A stretch of 64,000 bases of DNA from Pyrenopolyporus hunteri (GCA_902806595.1 CADCXC010000005.1:1-64000); one strand, 5' to 3'; counted from the stretch's first letter, positions 23,943 to 36,032 are shown. The notes: generated by a model not told the origin, from the sequence alone. Numbers and translations: made by a program.

Positions 23943-25112
23943 AAGGGGGGGATGTGAATGAGGGATGTGGTGAATAATGACACATACCCCTAGATGATGA
24001 GCTTTAAGTGTATAACACAGTCGATATACCAAATGGGGACGGCGTTGGGGTAGGTGTCAAGGCATTGAGATGCTGGCAAACGCTAGCACGTCGACACCGA
24101 GCAAATAAGCTCGAGCAAGTGACCAATCGGTCCTGGGTAACTGGCGTTGGATGGTGTATTTGTGGACAAGCATAAAGATTCCCAAGTGGCTACTTGTAGT
24201 AACAAAATCAAAAGAACGTACTTTGAATCCTTGAACTCGAGGGATAGGTATAGATACCAAGTTTATATCAAATGTAGCTATTGTATCCAACACTTTCTAT
24301 TTACCCGGGTTTAAATGTTTGGGCAACCAAAATGTGGAACCTTAAGCAACTTTCATGAGGAGCTCACAGCATCATTTTGCTATATGATACGTATATGATA
24401 CGTATACGATGCCGCCACTATACAAAGTACGACGAAGACGCAAAGTTATAATATCCATTCCAATATTAAAGTGTCTTCTATTCACTAGACCTCGTGACCG
24501 TTAATCTTAGCGATCTTGTCTTACGTCCTTATAGACAATCTTAACTTATACGAGGCGCGTGTAGTTTGGCCGAACGCAAGGCAGCGTTAGTAGCAGGATA
24601 TCTTGTGACGTAGGTGGGCTTGCTAAGGCAATCCATAGCGCATGATTACGTTGGCAATTAGTTCCCTCAGAAATCCCGAGCTGTCTCGTACAACGTTGAT
24701 ATCATCCTTTCAAACTTTGGTAGATGATTCATCGGACCGAGCCGAGACAAGGGCAGGATGGCCCCCAGAAACAAGCTTGTTGAAGTCAAGTTCCAAGAGT
24801 AACCACTCAATCAGGGTCTCGCTGGGAGGATCGAGATCGACAAGCATCTGGAATTACGTACGGGAGCTTTCTTGCGGACGTCATTATGCATGTCAAATAG
24901 GCCGAATGCATCGAGCTTTTGTGAAAAAGAGTAAACTAAGAGACTACATAACATGAATACCTATCTATATAAAGCTATAGAAACGTCTCAGACCTTAACC
25001 TGTCATATGAACACATCTCATTTCTAAGCTGCAGGCAAGGATAACCAATCAGTTCCAATTAAAAATTTTGCACGATTATTCCTACCAGGTCTACTAAATA
25101 CATTCAGTCGCA
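23943..25112. other. Intergenic region
   Basis: No supportable gene. The frame at 24642-24956 shows no motif. A short TATGATACG repeat lies at about 24382-24410. Confidence 0.6.
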
Positions 25113-25392
25113 ATGGACGCCTTCAAGAAGTTTGCCGGTGGGAACTCGGGGACAGCTGGTAACGGAAACAACGCCCAACAATCCGGCGAGAAGAAGGATT
25201 TGGGAGACAAGGGTAAGCCGATATGTTTCGTCCATAGACCAGACCCGTCAGCTAATTGGCAATCAACCCTGGCCAGTCGCCGGCTTCGTGAACAAAAAAG
25301 AAGGCAACAAATTATCCGATCAACAACTCGAAACCGGCACCGATAAGGGGCGGGAGATGTATGAGAAGGCAACCGGGTACGACATTAATTAA
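25113..25392 (+). CDS. Small hydrophilic conserved fungal protein, two exons
   Basis: Exons 25113-25212 and 25277-25392 give 71 aa; the intron is 64 nt (GTAAGC...GCTAATT...CCAG). The protein starts MDAFKKFAGGN and, after splicing, continues DKVAGFVNKKEGNKLSDQQL and ends GREMYEKATGYDIN. This layout (Gly/Asn-rich head, then a Lys/Glu-rich helix ending in a [A/G]REMYEK-T-G motif) is that of a family of short proteins widespread in Pezizomycotina, to my knowledge of unknown function. The frame runs on into the intron for 40 codons, which would hide the real C-terminus if splicing were ignored. Confidence 0.8.
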
Positions 25393-25916
25393 TTTTTAAG
25401 ATCTCCGTCTTCCTCTTCACTAATAATTTCTGATTACGCAGTAACAAAGTCGACCCCCGCATTTCTAACTAGGCGAGCCGAAGGGGACCCGGCTGCAGAG
25501 TATTTGAAAACTCTAGGCGGATGAATCATGTTAGATAAAATTAACCTCGTTTCTACGCTAGGGTTCAACCTGTTCTGGCTGAGGGATGATAAAAGAATAG
25601 GACCGGGCTATTCTCCGGCACTTTTATTCTTAAAACCGTGTAGCATTAAATTCATAACAATTCATTGACATCCCTGAAGATACAAGAACAAGGGAAGTTG
25701 AACCTTGCTACGTCCATGATTTTAAACCGTATGAGGCACTACAACCTAGACGTCGCAAATGCTGATCCGTCGAGGATACCACTCCTCCCATTGACCCCAG
25801 ACCATATTGTGCCCATTAACATCCTACATAGAAAACTATGCGGACGTAAAAAAAAAGGTAAAGAAAGGAAAATAACATACATTTATGGGCACGTTCGTGG
25901 GTATCAGATCAGGCGA
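25393..25916. other. Intergenic region
   Basis: Lies between two convergently transcribed genes. The open frame at 25665-25967 has no convincing start or motif. Confidence 0.6.
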
Positions 25917-26661
25917 TTAAGCGTCATCGTAAAAGACCTGTATAGCCATGACTATAATCCAGAGTAAAAATATGCACCCTATTAGGGCGAAAGCAAAGAC
26001 TGCTTGCCATGATTGGCCTTCAGGGCAGGTCGTTAGCTTAAGGTGCCGGATAATTTCATCGCAACTGTCACAGCTGGCAGCTTTGCAATGGGGATTTTTA
26101 GAAATCAGTAGCACTTACATATGGATCTTTGCTCTAACCAAGCCAAGGTCCCTTGGTTATTTCCCGTAGGAGATGTACTCCATACCAAAAGGTTACAATT
26201 CGAATTGACGGAGCCAACGGGGCCCCACAACTCGATGCTTACGACGATGAGCCCGACCATCCAGAGCACAAAGAACATGAACGAGCCGAGGATAACGATA
26301 GAAGGGAGAAGTCGTCGTTGGGCTATAAGCCACAGCAGCGCGGCGATGAAGACAATGGTCAAGGCGGCGACGGTAATGAAGTACGGGAAGTACCTGGAGA
26401 GGGCGAATACAGATTAGAAGCCGGATAGACACTTGGGCAAAGGGGGACGGGTAGCAGGCTCACTCACCAAGGTATGTAGAGCTCTAGATGTTGTTGGACG
26501 CCGACGAACGTGGCGAAGACTCCGATAATGCAGCATGAAGCCGCGAGCATGACGAGCATCCACACATTAAGCTGGATAGCAGGCCAATGGTACCGGTGGA
26601 TGGGGGCTACCCGGCGATCGTAGACGAGCGACCCGGAGCCCGTCGCCAACGACGCGGCCAT
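25917..26661 (-). CDS. Four-TM membrane protein, MARVEL-like, three exons
   Basis: Exons 26661-26468, 26393-26119 and 26017-25917 give 189 aa. Introns are 74 nt (GTGAGT...CCAG) and 101 nt (GTAAGT...GCTAAC...GAAG). Splicing joins YIPW to YFPYFITVAAL and RSIC to QSWQAVF, which yields four clean hydrophobic helices (about 31-58, 66-90, 95-122, 155-180) with a loop containing SNCNLLVW and TLAWLEQRSIC between helices 3 and 4. This is the MARVEL-type layout common in fungi, associated with membrane apposition and vesicle or eisosome-like domains. Specific function is unknown. Confidence 0.8.
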
Positions 26662-28361
26662 TGTACGATCGAATTAGTGAGTTCGTTTTATCCCCGATGT
26701 GGTGATTTACGTTCAAGTTCCGCTCCGTCTCGCGATTGGATTTCGTAACGTGGAAGTCGGCTGTTTGCCCGTCCGTCTGCGTTCGGAATGGATATGCTGC
26801 GGATTTTCTCTTGTCGGCGGCGGGGTCTTTTCCGCCGAAAAGGGGGTTGAAAAACAATTCTTGCGTATCCCGCAATTGAACTTGTCCGTCGAACCGATGC
26901 AATACCCTTGCAGATGCTTCCCGTCTTTCCCCAGTCCCGTCTCGTCCAGCAGCTGCTTATAGAAAGGTCGCGAGAAGAGGTGTAGTTTTAGTTTCCCACA
27001 CGTTATTAGTCTAGCTTATATGGGTAGACGATTGGATCTCGAGGGCGGCTTTTAGGGTTAACAGCTTGATGGGATCGATAGCGTTGTCATATATGTGCCT
27101 AGGTACGTCGGTAGGTAGCTGGCTAGCTAGCTAGGGTATTTGGAAATTGATTTTCTTTTCTCCGAGCCGCCTAACTCAGAGAAGCCTGACGAACGAGAGC
27201 CACAACGGCTGCCAGCTCAGAGCTGCTTCTCACGGGGTCGATCGATCTACGAGAGGGTTGAGGGTTGAAGGCTGATTGGATCGTCTCTTTCTCTGCGCAG
27301 ATGCAGGTGCCGGAGCCCCGCGAGACCGTGGGCGCATCCGCTTTAGGATTATGCGCTGTCAGACAGGCTCGCGCGGAACGGGATACGTGGTTGTGGTGTC
27401 AGGTCGTCGCGTTGCAAAGATATAAACCTCGGAATTGTGTATGCTGGTTTGCTAGTACGCTGGTACGCCGGTATGCCGGTACGTCGGTAGGTATGCAGCC
27501 GGCTACCTAGCTATCTACCAACATAACATACGTACCTACATACATAGGTACATATGTCGTTCGTAATACCTAGGTGGCTGACACCGGGGGCCGCTGGGTG
27601 TTCTATCGGTATGCCACCGAGAATATGGATCGAAGTTGGGATTGAGCGGGACCAATATTTCTTTCAGCTGCGTAATTAGTACGTAGTGGGCTGGCTGCCA
27701 CTTGCCCTGTTGGCTTAGGGTGATGGGCGCAGGTTACTAACTTCTAGCTAACTTAAGTACCTATGTATGCGTAGGTCGGTGCTTACAAGCCAAGCTTATG
27801 GGGAGGTACGTTTGGCGCGGGTAAGGCACTGTACCTAACAAAGTTGTGATACATGTAATTTCGAAATGATTTTGAAGTGGTGTGTGTAAATCAGAAAACG
27901 GCCGCACTTCGTCGTCATCCAGAAGTACGTGGAGGATAGGCACAATCTATTACTTATGAATAAACAGGTACCCAGCCTAGCCTACCACACACAATGCTCC
28001 TGCTATGTGGGAATCACACCTTGTCCTCGATATCTACATCCTTCGTCGTAGGGACTACCTACCTAGGTACCCCCTATGTAGGTATTGTAGGTACATATGG
28101 ATATATGGTAACGCTTTCCTTTGACATTAAATTAGCGCCTACAACGTCGCGGAGGGGAAAGAAAATTAGAGGTTTGAAACTACGGTGGCTGGTAAACTGA
28201 GAAGGCGGGGGAGGTGTAGGTACCTGGTAATTACCTAGGTACCTAGGTAGGTATGTATAGGCTGCCAAGATCTGGTCCCCGACCTCCCGAGTACAGGTAG
28301 GTAGGTACCTACCGTAGCGGCAAATTATGGGAATGAAAAACGATTGTATACCTAGAAAACG

Positions 28362-28525
28362 TTGGCTATAAAAAAACGTTATTTTTTAAGAAATGATTTC
28401 TTATTATTTTACGCGTTTTTTTATTTTTATTTTTAATATTACGACGCGTAAATATTGTGTAACAGTATAATATATAAAGAAATTATTTTTTAATTTTACG
28501 TTCGAATTTTTTTTTCTTTCTTTCA
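28362..28525. other. Short AT-rich, RIP-like patch
   Basis: About 165 bp of A/T with C mostly in CpG, like the larger transposon blocks. It is probably a fragment of a dead element. Confidence 0.45.
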
Positions 28526-28604
28526 TGATATTTCTAAGTCTTTTTCTAAGTCTCCTCCTTCTAAGTCTCCTCCTTCTAAGTCTCCTTCCAGGTCTCCTTT
28601 TAGG

Positions 28605-28692
28605 TCCAGGTCTCCAGGTCTCCAGGTCTCCAGGTCTCCAGGTCTCCAGGTCTCCAGGTCTCCAGGTCTCCAGGTCTCCAGGTCTCCAGGTC
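28605..28692. repeat. 8-bp minisatellite (CCAGGTCT)n
   Basis: About eleven near-perfect head-to-tail copies of CCAGGTCT lie inside a longer degenerate CT-rich repeat (about 28533-28740) of related units such as CTAAGTCTCCTC. Confidence 0.9.
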
Positions 28693-28832
28693 TCTAAGTC
28701 TCCAAGTCTCCAAGTCTCTAGGTTTCCTTCTAGGTTTCTAAGTCTTTATAAGGTAAGGTATTTTAGGTACTTAGGTAGGTAAGTAGGTAGGTACTTAGGT
28801 AGGTGATTATGTAGTCGTTCCGTAACCGTAGT

Positions 28833-28883
28833 AAAAAAAAAAAAAAAAAAAAAAAAACGTAAAAAAAAAAAAAAAAAAAAAAA
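28833..28883. repeat. Paired poly-A tracts
   Basis: A25, then CGT, then A23. This could be slippage or the tail of a retroposed sequence; no source element is visible. Confidence 0.8.
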
Positions 28884-29433
28884 CTAGAGAATTATTTCCA
28901 TTTTATATAAGAAATCGTTGCCGTAGGAAAAACGATTGCCGTCCAACTAAATTTATGTTATTAAGAAATCGTTTTTGAATATACAACCGTTGTCTACACT
29001 CACCGGTTGCCGCTGTGGTAGGTAAGTACCTAGATGTATGTATGATATACCACCAGATGTTGCCCAACCTCACGGGATTTTGTTTCCCATCTATATGATT
29101 CGATGCCCTCCGCCTCCGGATCATCAGTTTCTAATTTGTACCCATTTCAGGGACGGCATAGGCAGATGTGGTGATTTATGATGCTATCTTTTCTATGGGT
29201 TGACGCCGTCTAGTCTATGTAACATCCCTCGAAATATTCCCAATTTGTCCTGGAAAATGCGCGCAGCTAGGATACATACATAGGCGGGCAGGTCAGTACC
29301 TAGGCAAGCGGCCGCCTCAGCGACTGGTTTGCCCTACTACTTGCCAAAGAGAAAAGACAGGAACGTAAAGAATAAACTTATTGTAGTGCGAGTCGACCTT
29401 AATCAACCCTCCTACTTACCCGAGACAATCAAC

Positions 29434-29814
29434 TTATAGCAGTGATTCTCCTAGAGCGCATCGTACCAACGAACAGCCCGCTCGAACCGTCTCGTGCGCT
29501 CCTAACTCGACCTCTGGTGCCAAGCTCGGGTTAACTTCGACGAGATCCACGGCCACGAGGCTTCCCGTCAGGTGTACGCTTTCGCAGATGTAGTCGCCTT
29601 CACGAAGCGTCAGCCCTCCCCTGACCGGCGTGCCCGTGCTAGGAGCCCACATCGGGTCGAGCGCATCGACGTCGAACGACAGGTGAATGGGCGTGTCGGC
29701 GCCGATATGCGCCAAAGCCATTTCCACAACGCGACCGATTCCATACCTACGGCAGCGCACCAGCAAACATTAGCACGCGCTTAGATTGGTGACGAACAAG
29801 GATAGGGAGAGGGA

Positions 29815-29854
<40 letters not shown>

Positions 29855-30632
29855 CTCAATACCGATCTATGTCAAACATGCTGAAGGCCCTGATGCCATT
29901 CTCGCGAAGGATCCTCTTCTCGCCCGGGTCCACGTCACGAAGCCCGATGTATACGAGCTTCCTCACGTTGATTAGGTGCTCAGGCTTCAGCCAGCCAAAA
30001 TACTCGGGCTTTTCTTCCTTGGCCAGCCCGGTCAGGAAACTCACGGGCATCCCGTGCACGTTGCCGGAACCGCTCGTCTCGGGCGTATTGATGTCGGCGT
30101 GCGCATCCACCCATATAACCGCAATCTCGCGATCAAGCCTTTCGCGCACCGCCTTAGCCGTCCCGGCGATGGTGCCAATGGCGATGGAATGGTCGCCGCC
30201 CAGGGTCAAGACCATCCTCCCCTCTTTGGCATGCTCATAGACTTGGTCGCAGAGGCGCTGGGTGACGTTGCTTACGGCCTTAGGGTTCTTCATATTGCGG
30301 AAGGGAGGATCATCGCGCGGGACAAGATCGGTATATGAGTGCACGGTGTCGTGACCGTGAAGTTTATAGTTAAGCTCTTCTCGTAGTTGGGTAAGCAGTC
30401 CAGACTCGATTAGAGCAGAGGGAGCAGCATCAACTCCAGGTTTGCACTACAGGAGGGAAACGGAACGGAGGCCATTGTAAGCTTTTTTTTCCCCTTCGAT
30501 ATTCTGGGACATACGGTAGGAGTAGCGGTGGTAGTGGTTCATTCATACCTGGCCACCCGAGAAGCCAACGGCCACAACACCGAGGTCCTCGGGATGGGAG
30601 AGAAACTTTGACTTAACCATCGACGTATTCAT
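29434..30632 (-). CDS. aga: Arginase, three exons
   Basis: Hydrolyses L-arginine to ornithine and urea, the first step of arginine breakdown; named CAR1 in yeast, agaA in Aspergillus and aga in Neurospora. Exons 30632-30549, 30446-29863 and 29746-29434 give 326 aa, the normal fungal length. Introns are 102 nt (GTATGA...TGTAG) and 116 nt (GTATTG...GCTAAT...GTAG). Binuclear manganese-site motifs are all present: GGDHS (111-115), DAHADIN (142-148) and SFDVDALDP in exon 3. Splicing also rebuilds the arginase N-terminus GFSGGQ/CKPGVDAAPSALIE and the junction DIDR/YGIGRVVE. The second intron carries a long (GA)n tract. The ATG at 30632 is preferred; Met5 is an alternative. The gene looks intact. 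Confidence 0.93.
29807..29853. repeat. (GA)n microsatellite inside an arginase intron
   Basis: GGGAGA units run into pure GA. On the gene strand this is a TC-rich tract just after the donor of intron 2. Confidence 0.95.
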
Positions 30633-32906
30633 TATTACTAGCTCTCCCTTTCAGATTATCCTCTTCTTCGGACAACGTAAACGAGGACAGGAAGACAAGC
30701 GGTACGAGGCCTCGAGGTTCCCACGATTTGTTCGGTTGCGTAGGCGGATGGTTATCCGACGGAAGGACTGACTATGAATATACAAGTGTAAGGCCAACTG
30801 AACGGGTACCAGGTTTTAGATATATAAGGACTCTGCCTAAGTACCCCAGGCAGTAGATGTGAACATACCAGGAGTATCAAATTATATGAGGCGAGGGACT
30901 CGTTAGAAGTTAGTCCCGCCGTCCACTATCTCCTGGGATTTTTTTAGCGGCACATGACGCCGGAGCTATTTTCTTTCATCGTACTTTACGTTCTACTCCT
31001 AAACCTTGTAGAGGATAAGCCATGTACCGCATAGTGGGGGTTGAGTTTCGCTTATCGATGGTCTAGAAGCTGCACCGTATTATAATCTAATCAATCCGGA
31101 TAACCACATGGAGAGCTGTGCTCCTAGACCTACCTAAATAAGCCACCGTCATGTCTTTGAGAATCTTTAGCTCCACGTATTTCTATACGGACCTATACCT
31201 ACCCTTATATTGGTACCTACTCAGAGAACTATCTTAGTATACATACCTTATGTATAGATCCTAATCGATCCGAATCCAAACGTTCCCCAACCTCCAACAT
31301 GGCCTGCATGATATACTTGCCATCATTACCGCGTAACGTAATATGCCATTTGAAGATTGCGCCGGTGACCGGCTTCGGCCTATACAACAACATAACAATG
31401 CACAAGCCCCGACATTACGCCCACTTGTAACTTCCACACACGACAAAGTCGGTGGGATCCCGCGCCGATCTTGCCCTGTTGAGGAAAGCCGCTACAATCC
31501 GATGATTTCCTCCTTTCCTTCGTGCTTCGTCTTAGGTACATATCTACCATCTTACGCCTGCATGGATGAGTGAATATTACTAGCATATTAGGTAAATAGT
31601 TTCCTTATAATCATTCTAACGTGGTATCTACCATGGGTTCCAGTAGTCTAAAATAAACGGCGGTATCTTAGTTTAAGAAGCCGTTAGAGACCGAATAATT
31701 ATCGCGTCATACACGCCGAAAGTTAAGCCGCTCGAATTGTTGTCCCCGAATCTTAAAAGCTACCTACTTATTCGTTTTGAAGGGTCAAACGGGTGGTGTG
31801 GCATGAATTGCATCCGTAACTATTTACCTACCTACGGAAGCCACTCTCCTAAAAGTGATATCGGAATACAACGGCCGGCGCGTCGTATCCTTTGATGGTA
31901 TATACCGCCATGGTAATAACATAGGTATCACCATGATAGGTGGGTCGGGGAAACCCGCTTTCCTAAACCTACCTAGATACACTCGTTAGAATCACTAAGT
32001 AATTCCACTCAACGCTACCTATCTTAAAAGTAGCGGGGGTTCGCCTGTGTACCTATTTACATCGACTTACATATAATAATAACAATAATAATAACAATAA
32101 TAATAATAGATATACTTTTTTATCGTTATATTATAAAGGTTTAAATTATATATAACTTAAATTTTAAATAATATTATAATTTTCGAGTATATTTAAAGTT
32201 TATTTCGATATTTATACGTTAATATAAATTTATAATTTTAAATTTAATATAATTAAATTTATTAAAAAATTATAAAACGATTATTAATATCTAAGTAAAT
32301 AAATAATAAAAATTATAACATTTAATTTTAAAGGTTAAAAATACTATAAAAATATAAATAAATAGCGAAATATGAGAGATTTTATTATTATAGTTCGAAT
32401 TTAATTAAAAATTGAAATAATATTTTACCGATGCGTGGCGAACGTATAACTCGACATGACGATTTACTTGAGGTAATTATTAGCTATAGAAGTCTCGTTC
32501 TGCTTCGTCTAAGTTTACTAAATGATCTGCTTCGAAACAACGCGGCCCTATATTACCTATCACCGCATAGATTAGGTACCGGTAGGGACGTATGCAACTC
32601 GGAACTTTATGGTTGCACAGAACGAAGAGAAGTTCGGCGACGCTTGCAGGAGTGAGGTCTTCTCGATGACGCGCGTCGAGATTAACGTTGCCGAAGGCTA
32701 ACCGATTGATATAAAGGGTTATATTCGCCGGACGGCCCATCCGTCGCCTGAGCCTGAGCCGCGAATAATTAAATTGAGGGTTACCTAGCAAGCAGAACGT
32801 CCTATTGTGTTCTATACTTGAAGCCAACGCACTCATAAATGACAGATATAGCGGCACAGACTTGACCGCCGGTAGGAAGGTAAAGACCACTCATTTTACA
32901 ACCGAC
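30633..32906. other. Gene-poor stretch
   Basis: No supportable gene. An (AAT/AAC)n microsatellite lies at about 32071-32108, followed by a RIP-like block. Confidence 0.6.
32109..32430. other. RIP-like AT-rich block
   Basis: About 320 bp of nearly pure A/T, with residual C mostly in CpG, between normal sequence on both sides. It resembles a short transposon remnant; no terminal repeats were found. Confidence 0.6.
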
Positions 32907-33222
32907 CAATGGTAGTGGCTACGGGTTCAAGGGTACTACGACGAACGGTTCCCCCATGCGTTGCGACCCGACGCTCCGGGAAAGCTATTCGCGAGTAAGA
33001 AAGAGGGTCCCGGTGTTATTTTCCAAGCCATGCCCCCACAAGCTGATCAGCCGCTGACCGAGACATAACCCCTATCGTATGTAAATGATGGCGGCAATCA
33101 TAAACTCGCTCCGGCTAACTGTAGAGGGTGGGGGCGTGAAGCCCGAGGATCCCGATCCTCGGATGATTGCGGAGCGCGGCTGGGAGCTGGAGCGAGACGG
33201 GAATGAGGTGAAGATTATATAG
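32907..33222 (+). pseudogene. Decayed coding relic (unknown family)
   Basis: Frame 32907-33065 reads like conserved protein (GYYDERFPHALRPDAPGKLF, then KKEGPGVIFQAMPPQ) but is broken by TAG at 32913 and TAA at 33066. Both are codons that a single C to T change would create from CAG and CAA. A GTATGT donor at 33077 and a GCTAAC...TAG acceptor at 33124 follow. A second open piece then ends in GWELERDGNEVKII and a stop at 33222, but the splice is out of frame by one base. I do not recognise the family. Confidence 0.45.
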
Positions 33223-34078
33223 GTCGTCCGTCCACTCGGGCTACGGGGATGGCTATAACCGGGGTGTCGATGGACTCCTAATTAGGTGCTAGTGGGTTCG
33301 CTTTCCTAAAAGGAGATAAAATGGTAGTACATAGACGAAATATATAGTCTGGGTGAGGAATACATCTAAGAGTATCCGTGGCATGAGTGGTGGTGTACCT
33401 CTTTAGACTTCCGTATAAGTGACGTTCGTGCATGTTGCGATAGAACCTAGGTAGGTACTTACCATCTTCTGGTACCGGAATCTATAGACCTGCGTATATA
33501 GGGCTGATACGTCTCTATATGCGGGGTAAAGCGGGGGCATGGGTGTACAGTGCGATACGAAACCGGCTTCCTACCTACCTACCACATATGTTGTCTAGCA
33601 GGCCTTATCAGACAGATAAGAGTCACATCCTCGCGGAGCTCTAAGATCGATTACGAGGGCACCGTCAGACTCGACTACATCCCTACCTACATTTCCTACA
33701 TATCCACTCACCTTACCTACCTACCTATATATACCTACCTACGTCGATGTAAGCACACAGAGAGGTCGGGTAGTTGGAAACTACTTACCTGTCGGGGGAT
33801 CCATAAACCCATCTGAGATGAAGAGTCTTTTTGTAATTTATTTTCTCTCTTCGTGAGCCCACGCCTAATAACCATACAACGCTACCACACATCATTACCT
33901 TCGTGACATCTCCTTAAGACCGGAAGCCGTCCTGTTTGTTACGAGGCTGGCCCGACATATACGCCGGCGCCGACTCGGTATCATGTCAGTCCTTGAAATT
34001 TAGCCTGTATCGTGACTCTAGCATGCTCCCTCCTCCCCGTCTCCCACGACATCCACTTACGAAAAGCTGACGTGTACG
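33223..34078. other. Intergenic region
   Basis: No gene. CCTA/TACC runs occur at 33448-33462, 33570-33582 and 33712-33742. Confidence 0.6.
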
Positions 34079-34795
34079 ATGGACCTTAGGATCGAACCGT
34101 CCAAGAGGCTGCGACGAGCGGTCCAGAGCAACGATGCCTTGCTTGTCCGTCGAATCATAAGAACCCATCCGGGCCTGATCCATAACCCGGATCATTCAGC
34201 AAACGGCCTTTCCAACTCAAGCCTACACCTTGCTGCCAGTCTTGGCCATCTCCAAGTCTGCAAGACCTTGGTTGCCCTTGGTCACGAACTTCCGACACCC
34301 GCTCTCAATGATGATCATCAAACAGCCTTGATGCTTGCCGCCTCGGCGGGCCACACGGAAGTCGTCCTGTTCCTTGCCGAAAACGATCCGGCCTCCATTC
34401 TGAGGCGCGACATCCGAGGCCGAGACGCCATCATGGAGGCCAGTATGGAGGGGCACGATACGGTGCTACAGATCCTCCTCACCTATGCGCCACAAGGGGC
34501 GCGTAACGCCGTTCAGAACGCCGACCTCGATGGAAATACTGCTTTGCACTTCGCCAGCAGCAATGGTAACCTCCTTGTCTTGCGCACCCTGTTAGCCGCT
34601 GGTGCCGATCCGATGAAGATAAATGCTTGGAGCTGGACCGCCATCGCCTATAGCGCAACCGTACAGGCTGAGGTTTACCTTAGGGATCTTATTTCCGAGG
34701 TTGAAAAGCGACGGAGGGTCAAGAATGAGGCTGAGGAAGGGAGGATAGGCGGCGCCGTCCGAATGGTTGAAGAAGAAATTGGCGTAGCTGGCTGA
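34079..34795 (+). CDS. avo2: Ankyrin-repeat protein, Avo2-like (TORC2 subunit family)
   Basis: Single exon, 238 aa. In yeast Avo2 is a non-essential subunit of TOR complex 2 at the plasma membrane. The N-terminus PSKRLRRAVQSNDALLVRRI followed by HPGLIHNPD and SSLHLAASLGHLQVCKTLVALGHE matches the Avo2 layout, where an RLRxA leader precedes the first repeat. Four to five ankyrin repeats follow: about 42-75, 76-112 (TALMLAASAGHTEVVLFLAE), 113-150 and 151-185 (NTALHFASSNGNLLVLRTLL, then AAGADP). The C-terminal 50 residues are charged and helical. The ATG at 34079 is the only good start. Assignment to TORC2 is by resemblance only; other small ankyrin proteins are possible. Confidence 0.75.
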   Translation: MDLRIEPSKRLRRAVQSNDALLVRRIIRTHPGLIHNPDHSANGLSNSSLHLAASLGHLQVCKTLVALGHELPTPALNDDHQTALMLAASAGHTEVVLFLAENDPASILRRDIRGRDAIMEASMEGHDTVLQILLTYAPQGARNAVQNADLDGNTALHFASSNGNLLVLRTLLAAGADPMKINAWSWTAIAYSATVQAEVYLRDLISEVEKRRRVKNEAEEGRIGGAVRMVEEEIGVAG

Positions 34796-34985
34796 AACGG
34801 GGAATAGGCACGGGCATACACCGGAATTTTCTGTTTGTTTAGCCTACCCGTGCTTCGCGATGCTTACCTGCCAAGTAAAAAGTTTTACGACTGCCTCTGA
34901 GAAGAGAAACCCACGACTCGAGGTTCTTAGCTATGCTTCTGCTATAGCATAAGTTCCGTAAGTACCATATTTTCTTTTCCTCTGT

Positions 34986-35882
34986 TGGCGTAAGTCGCTT
35001 CAACGGTTTCGCGAGCCTCTGACGAGAAGGTTCTGAACCCATGTTAACTCTGAGGGCCAGTTCTTCGGACTGAGCGAGACGGTATCGGCACTACGGAGCC
35101 AGGACCGCTTAGCCTCCTACGTCGACAGCTCTAGACCCACGGGATTTCACGTGGCCATCATCCATCCTCGTAAGTGACTACGGTGCTCTCCCGGTATTCA
35201 CAGTGTCACTTGGCAGAAACGCGCCAGCGGTTTGCTATACCCTATGGTTTCTTCTAGTCACTGGACGAATCCGATCCACTCCGCCATTCTTACATACAGT
35301 TTGAAGCACAGGTCGGTCTGAGTTAGGCGTTATCCCGCACCACTGTGTTCGCACCGCGGCGCCACTGAACAGTTTTTCTGTCCCTGTATTTCTAACAAAT
35401 TGTTGTCGGATGATACACTGTTAGACCCTGTCATGACATATGACGGGTTATTGCTTGATTCAGAAACCGTGACTCGTATCAGATCACCAACGAGGTCTTG
35501 TTTGGGATTTGGTCTCGCACGTGGGTGTTTTTCGGACGGACCATCGAGGACGATAGGCTAGCATCCTCCGTCCCAATAAGAGCGTTTGTCGTACGATGCG
35601 ACTCACGCGTAGCATCACTGAGCAGGTGGCCAGAGTACTCGACTATTCACGCTAGGCTTCTTCCTCTTAGTCCGTGCGGCAGTGGTTTCGATTCCTACCC
35701 AACGCAGGTTTCTTGGCCAATGCTCTCCCTACGTTGTTGTCAACCACTCAATCGTCCAGTTATAATGACTGGGTATGTTGTATCTCATTGGAAGCTCATT
35801 CACCAGCTTGATGTACTGTTGAAGAAGCAAACACGGCGTCGCCCACAACTCCCATTCGCTATAACGCTGTCTTAAACCGTCG
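34986..35882 (+). pseudogene. Decayed or multi-exon coding relic upstream of 36033
   Basis: Several plus-strand pieces read like protein but in different frames and with stops. From 34986 to 35171: RFREPLTRRF, TGA, then FFGLSETVSALRSQDRLASY and TGFHVAIIHPR, followed by a GTAAGT donor at 35170. Near 35575-35655: LRPNKSVCRTMRLTRSITEQ. Near 35707-35882: FLANALPTLLSTTQSSSYND and EEANTASPTTPIRYNAVL, with one TGA. The TGA codons are one C to T change away from CGA. Either this is a decayed gene, or it is the 5' part of the downstream gene with introns I could not place. Family unknown. Confidence 0.4.
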
Positions 35883-36032
35883 ATATACACAGTTTTTTCT
35901 TAAAAAAAAAAAAAAATAAAAAGCCCTGCAGCAGCGTGCCGGACATCTCCCACTGTTCTTGTTTTTCACTTACCACTGAACCTCACCCTATTTAAACCTT
36001 CGACTATATGTCTGTCCTGACGTTCTTTCAAG

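Larger units (their letters stand above)
26662..29433. other. Long gene-poor stretch with several simple repeats
   Basis: No supportable gene in 2.8 kb. It contains TAGG/CCTA runs at 28056-28092 and 28218-28312, a short AT-rich RIP-like patch at 28362-28525, an 8-bp minisatellite (28605-28692) and two long poly-A tracts (28833-28883). Confidence 0.65.

Noticed and set aside
24642..24956. A 104-codon plus-strand frame
   Set aside because: Begins at an isolated ATG without motif, splice context or hydrophobic signature.
28605..28692. Possible CRISPR-like array
   Set aside because: Units are 8 bp with no spacers; this is a minisatellite in a eukaryote.
32480..32890. A 136-codon minus-strand frame
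   Set aside because: Starts with GTG, matches no family I know, and lies between a RIP block and a plus-strand relic.
35650..35705. Sequence resembling a tRNA T-arm (GGTTTCGATTCC)
   Set aside because: No acceptor stem, anticodon arm or D-arm could be fitted around it.
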